Source: JAHJDO01 sp964437505
GTDB lineage: Bacteria; JAHJDO01
DNA: 48,339 nucleotides
Assembly (NCBI GenBank): GCA_964437505.1
Contig: CAYTGU010000013.1
Location: forward strand, 1 to 48,339
Direction: 5' to 3'
In this document: one piece after another, positions 22,478-30,400 of the stretch
Layout of the letters: the number at the start of each line of letters is the position of its first letter
Position numbering within the stretch: the first letter of the stretch is position 1
The notes under the pieces: generated by a model
Told to the model about the DNA's origin: nothing
Seen by the model: only the letters and a program-made list of their open reading frames with translations
The model's database searches: none
Program-made: the position numbers and the translations under genes

Positions 22478-23692
22478 TTACGCAGTGAGAACCTGATTTT
22501 TACCAGACTCTTTGCCTCTGTATAAAGCATCATCTGCTTTCTTCATAACCCCTTCTGCTGAATCTGCATCCTCAGGATAATCTGCAAGTCCAAAAGTTAT
22601 TGTAACTTTGCCGCCGGGCTGACTTTCTTCATTAACAAATTTATATTCTTCAACAGATTTTCTCAACTTTTCTGCTACAATTTTGGCGCCCTTTCTCAAT
22701 GTATTCGGAAGGATTATAACAAACTCTTCCCCGCCATAACGAGCAACAATATCTCCTCTCTTAGTATTGTTTTTTAATATCTTTCCAATTTGCCGTAGCA
22801 CTTCATCACCAGCAGGATGACCATTAGTATCATTATAATGCTTAAAGTCATCAACATCTCCCATTATAAGTGAAAGAGACTTCTTTCCCTCTTTTGCCCT
22901 CTTTACTTCAACCATTAGTTTCTCCTGAAAATGGCGATGATTATATAAATTAGTCAATCCATCTGTAATTGAAAGCAACTTTGTTTTTTCTAATAGCTGA
23001 GCATTTTCTGCCAATAATCCTGCTTGACTTGCAACAGTTGTTAGAAGATCCAGCTCTTCTCCAGTAAAATCACGCGGCTTATCTGCCAACCCTCCTATTA
23101 ATCCTATAACCTTTTTTCTCCTTCGCAAAGGCGCAACAATCAAAGATGTTATACCCTGCTCACTTAAAAACTTATATTTAGGAAAAGATGATAAATCATT
23201 TATAAGATGTGACTGCCCTTTATTTATTACATCTTCTTTTATCTGCTCTCCAAGAGTCAATTCTTTCCTCCCTTTTATAACCCGCATAAAGAAATCCTGC
23301 TGTTCATCACTATATAGTTGTAGAATAATTACATCTACCTGTAATATCTTAGCTACAGCATCCACTATTCTTCTTAATACTTGTTCTAAATCTTGCCCCT
23401 CTCCAAATATATCTATAGCTTGCTTTATAACACTCAAGATGTACGACTGCCTGCGATTATCCATTAAAAGCAACTCCAATTTTTCGTGCTCACGTCGCAA
23501 GCTTGCCAGCCTCTTGTGCAAATTCGCATAGGAAACATACCATATAAGAAACGCTAGTAAAAATACAATATCGCTTATTCCCAAAATATAAAAAGGGTGA
23601 GATATTCTGTCCAATTTGACAAGAATATTCAGCGCGAGCAGCATGGAAATAAACAAAAAGATGGTAAAATTTCTTGATATTTTCGAGACCAC
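22478..23692 (-). CDS. Membrane GAF-GGDEF diguanylate cyclase
   Basis: 404 residues, GTG start. Two N-terminal membrane helices (about 9-27 and 36-55), a linker helix (about 58-85), a GAF sensor domain (about 95-235) and a GGDEF domain (about 240-400). The active-site loop is G-G-E-E-F (320-324), with D-V-D-D-F-K and N-D-T-N-G-H upstream, so synthesis of c-di-GMP from GTP is expected. The inhibitory I-site position has K311-R-G-D314 instead of R-x-x-D, so product inhibition may be weak. It is the last gene of a six-gene minus-strand cluster, 9 bp after the LolD-like gene, and it converges on the PilZ-MlaF unit. Confidence 0.92.
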   Translation of the reverse strand: MVSKISRNFTIFLFISMLLALNILVKLDRISHPFYILGISDIVFLLAFLIWYVSYANLHKRLASLRREHEKLELLLMDNRRQSYILSVIKQAIDIFGEGQDLEQVLRRIVDAVAKILQVDVIILQLYSDEQQDFFMRVIKGRKELTLGEQIKEDVINKGQSHLINDLSSFPKYKFLSEQGITSLIVAPLRRRKKVIGLIGGLADKPRDFTGEELDLLTTVASQAGLLAENAQLLEKTKLLSITDGLTNLYNHRHFQEKLMVEVKRAKEGKKSLSLIMGDVDDFKHYNDTNGHPAGDEVLRQIGKILKNNTKRGDIVARYGGEEFVIILPNTLRKGAKIVAEKLRKSVEEYKFVNEESQPGGKVTITFGLADYPEDADSAEGVMKKADDALYRGKESGKNQVLTA

Positions 23693-23701
23693 TTTATTTG
23701 G

Positions 23702-24433
23702 CTACTCTCCCTCAACAGTGCCAATATTAAGATCAAGATCAGCACGTCTTTCAACTCTTTCTACTTTTCCGTCACGAATCCAGAAAACTCTATCAGAAAC
23801 ATCTAGCATCTTTAGATCATGTGTAGCAGAAATAATAGTAACTCCCTGCTCTTTGTTCATCTTGCGCAGAAGGTCTATGATCTCTTTGCCTGTTTTTAAA
23901 TCCAAATTCCCTGTTGGCTCATCTGCTAAAATAATAGCAGGGTCATTTGCCAATGCTCTGGCTACAGCCACTCTTTGCTGCTGTCCGCCTGACAATTCAA
24001 CTGGTTTGTGCTGAATTCTATCTCCTAATCCTACCATTGTAAGAAGCCTTACTCCCTTATCTATTGCATCATCCGTTGACATCCCTGCAAAAGTCATTGG
24101 CAAAGTAATATTCTCCAAGGCGGTCATAACAGGAATTAAATTAAAGCTTTGGAATATATAGCCTATCTTTCGACATCTAAGCCACGCTAATTCATATGCA
24201 TCTAGTTGAGCAACATCCACCTCATCTATATAAATTTTACCATCAGTTGGCTTATCAAGTCCGCCTATCATATTGAATAAGGTGGACTTACCTGAGCCTG
24301 AAGGCCCCATTATAGAAATATATTCACCTCTTTTTATCTCCAGATTTATACCTTTTAACGCCTCTAAAGAAACATTCCCCATTATAAAAACCTTTTTTAC
24401 ATTTCTCGTTCTTACAACATTTTCTTCAGCCAT
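23702..24433 (-). CDS. LolD/MacB-type ABC ATPase
   Basis: 243-residue ATPase of the type-VII (mechanotransmission) ABC group. Walker A G-P-S-G-S-G-K-S (43-50), Q-loop F-Q-S-F-N-L-I-P, signature L-S-G-G-Q-Q-Q-R, Walker B I-I-L-A-D-E-P-T-G-N-L-D and S-A-T-H-D are all intact. This family pairs with FtsX-fold permeases (LolCE, MacB, FtsX). Here two FtsX-type polypeptides are in the same cluster: the small one just upstream (16 bp) and the giant M28-like fusion at its head. Ribosome site AAGGAG. Likely the engine for that heterodimer. Confidence 0.9.
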   Translation of the reverse strand: MAEENVVRTRNVKKVFIMGNVSLEALKGINLEIKRGEYISIMGPSGSGKSTLFNMIGGLDKPTDGKIYIDEVDVAQLDAYELAWLRCRKIGYIFQSFNLIPVMTALENITLPMTFAGMSTDDAIDKGVRLLTMVGLGDRIQHKPVELSGGQQQRVAVARALANDPAIILADEPTGNLDLKTGKEIIDLLRKMNKEQGVTIISATHDLKMLDVSDRVFWIRDGKVERVERRADLDLNIGTVEGE

Positions 24434-24448
24434 TATAATCTCCTTAAA

Positions 24449-25093
24449 TTATATTTCCGAGCGCATTGCATCTGCGGGAACCATTTTAGCAGCAGTATAA
24501 GCAGGATATATTGCTCCTATAACAGCCAATACTGTGCCCAAAATTACAGCAACTACAAAATAATACAGAAAACCAGCTATTGGAAACTTAGTAAAAACCT
24601 CTAACCCATAATTTATACTTGATACAATGGTCATCATTAAACCACCTAATAATGCGCCTGCAATTGAGCCGAATAATCCCATAAATCCTGACTCCAGCAA
24701 AAACAATTTAATAATAAATTTATCTAAAGCTCCAAGACACTTCATTGTTCCTATTTCTTTGTATCTCTCAGTAACTGACATTAACATTGCGTTTGCAATT
24801 CCAACGACACAAACCAGAAGTGATAATACCACAAGCCATATTTGCTTAACTTGTTCTTCTTCGCCTATGTTTTGTAGTTGAACTTTGATTTCAAGGGAAC
24901 CTTTCTCAAGTAATGCCTTATTTATAGAGGCAGACATAAAGATAGACATCAAAAACGCTATCGCAAGTACTATGCCGCTTGCTGTTATCATAGAACGCCC
25001 CAACCTTGTTTTTATGCTCTTTACACTTATTTCAACAGCCTTGCTCAGCGGAAGAACTACTTGCTTCCCAATTTTTTTTTCTTGATCTGTCAT
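24449..25093 (-). CDS. Minimal FtsX-fold ABC permease
   Basis: 214-residue FtsX/MacB-type permease with four helices (about 35-55, 84-108, 130-155, 170-200). Family motifs are present: S-V-T-E-R-Y-K-E-I-G-T-M-K-C-L-G-A before TM3 and I-Y-P-A-Y-T-A-A-K-M-V-P-A-D-A-M-R at the end. Typical members are about 400 residues because a 200-residue periplasmic domain follows TM1; here only about 30 residues separate TM1 from TM2. A sister subunit should supply the extracytoplasmic part, and the giant fusion gene in the same cluster is the obvious candidate. Ribosome site GAGGAG. Confidence 0.82.
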   Translation of the reverse strand: MTDQEKKIGKQVVLPLSKAVEISVKSIKTRLGRSMITASGIVLAIAFLMSIFMSASINKALLEKGSLEIKVQLQNIGEEEQVKQIWLVVLSLLVCVVGIANAMLMSVTERYKEIGTMKCLGALDKFIIKLFLLESGFMGLFGSIAGALLGGLMMTIVSSINYGLEVFTKFPIAGFLYYFVVAVILGTVLAVIGAIYPAYTAAKMVPADAMRSEI

Positions 25094-25104
25094 TAAATTC
25101 TCCT

Positions 25105-25452
25105 CTATTTAGGCGCTGCGATTGCTATAAGTCCTCTATGTGTCAATTGCCTTAAATATATGAGCAAATATCTTTCCGATTTTTTTCTGTCTAAGCTATA
25201 TTTCTCACTGAATATTTTTATTATATCACTTATGGTCTCGTTTCCGTCACACAATGTCCACACACAAGCGCCTATTTTATCTAAAACAATCTTTTTGGTT
25301 TCAGGCAGTTTAAACACCTTTGATAATAAAACCACTAATTTTGTCTTCTTTCTATATACAGTAATCTCTAATTCGTCATTGTCAACTGTTCTTACACTCA
25401 CTGCTTCATTCCTGATCGGTCTTGACATTAAAAGTCTTTCCTTCTTCGACAT
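25105..25452 (-). CDS. PqqD-like protein (RiPP-recognition-element fold)
   Basis: 115-residue protein whose C-terminal 70 residues fit the PqqD family: L-D-K-I-G-A-C-V-W-T-L-C-D-G (about 56-69), then a winged-helix-like helical part (T-I-S-D-I-I-K-I-F-S-E-K-Y, R-Q-L-T-H-R-G-L-I). PqqD folds bind leader peptides of ribosomally made, modified peptides, or occur as stand-alone modules of unknown role. The N-terminal 45 residues carry a basic beta region. No radical SAM enzyme or short precursor gene is evident nearby. It sits between the OPT transporter and the small FtsX permease, 9-11 bp from each, so a peptide-related task is plausible. Confidence 0.75.
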   Translation of the reverse strand: MSKKERLLMSRPIRNEAVSVRTVDNDELEITVYRKKTKLVVLLSKVFKLPETKKIVLDKIGACVWTLCDGNETISDIIKIFSEKYSLDRKKSERYLLIYLRQLTHRGLIAIAAPK

Positions 25453-25461
25453 TTCTCTTAT

Positions 25462-27453
25462 TCAAAATATAATCTGTGATACTGATTTAAAAATAAGCGC
25501 AATGGCTATTGATATCATAGCTATTAATCCAACTCCGCAAGAGTAACCTGCAGCCAGTAATGGCGCAAACGATCTCCATCTTTTCGCACCAAATTTCTTG
25601 GCAAAATAGAACCTGCCTAAAAGAGCGCCAATAAACATAGGAATTATATGATGCGGCCACCAACCAGTTACTCCTGCAATCATTCCATAAAAAAGTGTAA
25701 TAGGTAATTTTAAAACACTTATTAAACCAAACACTCCCAAACCAGCTACCATGCTGCATATAATACGGGATGATTTAATAGCTTCCAGCATCCATGGACT
25801 CCCTCCTTCAATTGTTGTAGAAACCCATAATGCCTGGAACGTTGCTGTAAGAGGCCACATTTTATTTATATATGCATAAGCTGCCGCAGGAATCGGACCC
25901 ATACGCCATATTACTTCCCAAAAAATGAAACTACAAAATGCCATAATAACAAAAGAGAACAGTTCAGCCTTTATCAAACTGCTCAGCTTTGTTCTTGTTA
26001 ATTCAAGTTCTTTGAATTTTTGAGTATACACCCCTACATTAAAAAATGGTATTGGTGCAAACCATATAGCTACTCCAGAAAATCCGCTCTTAATGAATAT
26101 TCCCTCTCTAAGATACGGGAATGAAATACCACCTGGCATACCTGCTATGCCAACAAGCCTTGCTGATATATATGAGAGAAGCGGCGTTAGAATAAATCCA
26201 AACAATACTAATAATAATACTGGAAAATTAGGAACAAGTTTATGGCAAAGCAAAATGTATCCTATGGTTGCAAATATCCAGATACCTAGAGCCATCCATA
26301 TAGGAATATCTCCTCTGCCCTTTGGAGGACTGTAATCATCTACCACTACCTTATTAACTCCTTGACTTCTTTTCTTTTTTATTGAACTCATTACTAATCC
26401 GCCTATACCTATAAGGGCTACTACAATACCGAGCCCTATGATAACACTTATCCAGAAATCCATTTTTGTTGCTATAACTGTTTGCCTTACATCCATACCT
26501 GATGTCCAGTGCGGAATCAATCCAAATTTGTGCAGTATAGGATTTCCAACAACATTGGCTAAAACAGAGCCTATAAACCCTCCTACCATTACCCAAAATG
26601 GCAAGACAAAGCCAGCAAAGAGAAATCCAAGATCTGTCATTGATCCCAATATAGCGCCTGGAAGAAAGCCACTTATCTTCGCTGTTGCATCAACCCAAGG
26701 AATAGGAATCAACATCAAAGGCTTTGCTGCAACAAGTCCTGTTAGAGTCGGGATCACAACATAAATTAATCCATAGACTATGCCTATCATACCTGCAATG
26801 GTAAATACCTGCATGCGCAAGCTGTCTTTTTTCGCGCTCATGTCCTCAAGAGCCATAACCCCCTCTGATATAACTGGCGCCATTGGAAATTTTAGCTTTT
26901 CAACATCATTAGTTATTCTAAATAAAACATATCCAAGACCAAACCGAGTTAACCTAAATAAGATATTGCTTCCAACAAGAATCAGTAATGGAACTATCCA
27001 CGCAGAATCCAAAAATGTCCTCTTCACCAAAACTCCTGAATCAGGAGACGGGACTACCCATGAAGGAATTAATTTGTCAATTCCAAAATAGTGCGCTTGC
27101 GGAGTTCTTATAAAATACTGCTGCCAGATCTTTTCACTAAATATACCTCCCTGAAGAACCAGACTGGCTGCGCCCATTGTCATGCCGGCAGCAACCAAGG
27201 TTGCTGCTACATATCCAATTATGTATATTTCTTGTTTCTTTAGCTTAATAAATGACCTTTTCGCTATTTCAACAAACAAGATCATGGTCACCCACATAGT
27301 TGGGATAATACCACCTGTAATTAAGCCAAGATAAATAGATCCCGGCAACATTACAAGACCGATAAAAATACCAGCAATTATGGTTTTTACATTAAATCCG
27401 TCTAGAAATTCTTCTGATTCCTGCTTTACTTCAGGTTCAAATTCTTTATCCAT
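25462..27453 (-). CDS. OPT-family oligopeptide transporter
   Basis: 663-residue protein with about 14-16 membrane helices. The N-terminal motif G-S-I-Y-L-G-L-I-T-G-G-I-I-P-T (about 38-52) is the OPT family signature region; later landmarks are V-V-G-N-P-I, S-A-R-L-V-G-I-A-G-M-P-G-G and the end motif W-W-P-H-H-I-I-P-M-F-I-G. OPT proteins are proton-coupled importers of peptides, glutathione or metal-chelator conjugates. A large loop near residues 110-150 has few hydrophobic residues. It begins 3 bp after the giant fusion gene (AAGGAT ribosome site), so the two are one transcript. Bacterial substrate assignments are rare, so none is made. Confidence 0.88.
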   Translation of the reverse strand: MDKEFEPEVKQESEEFLDGFNVKTIIAGIFIGLVMLPGSIYLGLITGGIIPTMWVTMILFVEIAKRSFIKLKKQEIYIIGYVAATLVAAGMTMGAASLVLQGGIFSEKIWQQYFIRTPQAHYFGIDKLIPSWVVPSPDSGVLVKRTFLDSAWIVPLLILVGSNILFRLTRFGLGYVLFRITNDVEKLKFPMAPVISEGVMALEDMSAKKDSLRMQVFTIAGMIGIVYGLIYVVIPTLTGLVAAKPLMLIPIPWVDATAKISGFLPGAILGSMTDLGFLFAGFVLPFWVMVGGFIGSVLANVVGNPILHKFGLIPHWTSGMDVRQTVIATKMDFWISVIIGLGIVVALIGIGGLVMSSIKKKRSQGVNKVVVDDYSPPKGRGDIPIWMALGIWIFATIGYILLCHKLVPNFPVLLLVLFGFILTPLLSYISARLVGIAGMPGGISFPYLREGIFIKSGFSGVAIWFAPIPFFNVGVYTQKFKELELTRTKLSSLIKAELFSFVIMAFCSFIFWEVIWRMGPIPAAAYAYINKMWPLTATFQALWVSTTIEGGSPWMLEAIKSSRIICSMVAGLGVFGLISVLKLPITLFYGMIAGVTGWWPHHIIPMFIGALLGRFYFAKKFGAKRWRSFAPLLAAGYSCGVGLIAMISIAIALIFKSVSQIIF

Positions 27454-27456
27454 AAT

Positions 27457-30400
27457 CTATCCTTTTCCTAACTCCAGCTTCTCTCCTTCTTCTTTATATT
27501 CATTTTTTATCTCTGGGCTAATGGTTCTCCACACAAGAAACTGCTTTCTCAATGTGTCCAGAAAATGCCTGTTTAATCTCTTCCACGTACCTGTTTCTCC
27601 GCTTAGTCTCACAATCAATAACTTTATATTATACACATTGTATTCTCCTGCAGGAATTGCTTTTAACTGAAAATCCTGACTTACTCCTAGATCAAATGGC
27701 GCTAGCCATGTTCTTGTCTTTAATACATACCCTGTTTCTTCTTTCTCCTTGAAAGCATACAGATTCGCTCCGTCTGTATAGAAATCCCCCACAGACTCCT
27801 CTTCATACGATGCAAAATAATTCTTTAAGAACACATTCAACCCCAGAATTTCTGCGCCACTCACTGTAAATGGAAAATCAAATTCCCAATTATTTCCTAT
27901 TGGCTCAGGAAGTTCCCATTTTCTAGTTACATCAGGGACAGCAAGCTCCGCTGCCTTTCTAGCAGGATAGACGGTAGATAAAATCACTGTTGCCATTACG
28001 ATTAATGTAGAAGCTACTGCTGAAGTAGAGGAATAATTCAGCGTTAATCCACCTAATAAGTCAAAAACAGTTAAAACCTTTGCTACTACCTGTCCAAGCA
28101 AATAACCTGCTACAGCTCCCAAAACCGCATATACACATGATTCTGCTATAAATAAGGCTGAAATATGAATAGGCGCCAGCCCAACTGAGGAATAAATTCC
28201 AATCTCTTTAAATCTCTCATATACAGATCCCATCATAGTGTTAAGGACTATCAGAGAAGCAATGAGAATTGGTATAAACAAATTCCCCATACCTGACAAT
28301 GAGCTAAGTCCTAATGAACTATATATTGTAACCTTTCCATCAATTCCTGCAAAAAGAGTAACTGCCAATCTGGATATAAAATCCTCTATGCTTTTTCTTA
28401 CATCTATACCTTCATTAAACTTAATCGCAACTGACTGTATAGTGCCTCCCAGCTCTTGCACTAATTTGTACGGAATCATAACAACATTTTCATATTCTAA
28501 ATGATTAAATGATTCTAACGTGCCTCCTCCTCCAATACTCATCCTTTCAGCTTTTGGCTGTTTAAACTTCTTTATTGATTCAGGATCTGTAATCATAAAA
28601 TCAACAGGGGTCAACCTCTCATCGTCAAGATCCTTGAGATCAAACATATCTGATGCATTAAATATTCCCTTAACCAATAGTTTATTCCCAAACATCTGGA
28701 TATAGTTTTTCCCTACATCCTTTGAAGATATTGATATTAACTCTGCCAATTTATCCGAAATAATACATGCATTCTTATCTCTGTCATTGAGCCATTCTCC
28801 ATACTTAAGGTATTTACTAATACCTGTAATCCTTTCTTCTTGAGGAGTAACGCCAAGCAATCCAAGCGCATAAGCAGATTTATCCCCATTCTTCACCTTA
28901 ATGTAGCTCTTACCTGTAGTAAAATCCTTATTAGGAATATACCATGCCCTTGGAGACACATCAGCTATATCCTTGAATTCAGCCTTTATATATTCATAAG
29001 CAGGTTCTTCTATCGGATTCCAAGTCCGATCTCTTATCATGGCTCCTTCATAAAGAGGCTTATTATCCCTAGGAACTTGATTAAACTTCATAAATGACTT
29101 TACTGACGTGAATGAAAGCACTGTAAATGTGAGAAGAATGAGTGTTGTAGAGGTTAAAAAAGTTCTAACCTTACGCTTTTTCATATTAGAAATACCCAAA
29201 GAGAATGCAGCAGCTGATGCACTTGCTCTGCTAACATCGCTTTCATAAGACCTTGTCATTTTTCGCTTTAAATTCTGCATTCGCTCTTCAAATTTAGAGC
29301 TTATTATCAATAAAACAATCGTAGAAAGCATCATTATAATGAATGCAAGGAGAATTATTTCTGGGGCATTTGTCAACTTAAATGCAGGATGAACAAAACG
29401 CATGACCATATATATCGCGATAAATATGCCTGCTACTCCACCAATTTGCTTTTTGATATCTACAAATCCAAACAGTAAACGCTCCATAAAATAAGCAAAT
29501 GGGATAAGAAGCGCAAGATAAAAGATAATCCCTTTTATTACATCATTTGCCGTAGCCTTTACATCTGGATACGCCCTGGATTCTACTCCAACTGCTCTTC
29601 TTGAATACTTTATAAATTCATCCCATTTTTTATTCTCTTTAGCCTGACTAGCTTCTTGCAGAGCTTGCTCAGCTTTCTTATGTAAATACCAAAGCCTATC
29701 ATTCGATATTCCATATTTTCCCAGGTTCTCCATTCTAAACTGGTTTAAAAGCAGCATATCCTTTGCTGCCTGAAATGAAGTATTTCCGATTGTTCCATCC
29801 TTAGATATCAAAAACCCATCGCCTTCAGAATGAATTTTATTTTCCGCGTCTTTTGAATTCAACAACAATAGACGCATTCCAAGAGGGCCTGCTCCAAAAG
29901 CAAGCTTTATACGTGTATTTGGAGAGGAATAAATCACCCCGTATGTTTCTATAGAAGATGTCCAATCCCAAGGTTTGACCTTTATAAATGAATATCCATA
30001 TGAAGATGGAATACTATTTCCTTCGTCAAATACATCAATATTATCAAGTTGTGCCAAATACCTTGGATCTAATAACTCATAGACATTAGTGGCTATACAT
30101 GGAAATAGAACAATAGTATGTTCGACAAGTCTCCAATCTATTTTAAATTCTATTGGATACATTTCATCTCCATAAACACCCATATCAGGAGCATAGACTA
30201 TATCCCCGGATTCAGAGTCTAAAACATATGCTTCTAATCGTGATTCACCCCCTTTTGACCTGGATATTTCAAACGAACCATCCTCGTCAGTCAGTTCTAT
30301 CAACTCTGGTCTTACGCCCTTAATTACCTCCGTAGTTTTACCAAGCACTCTCAAAACAGCTAATCCTCCTGCAACAGGCTGATCAGGCACAAAGCTTTTT

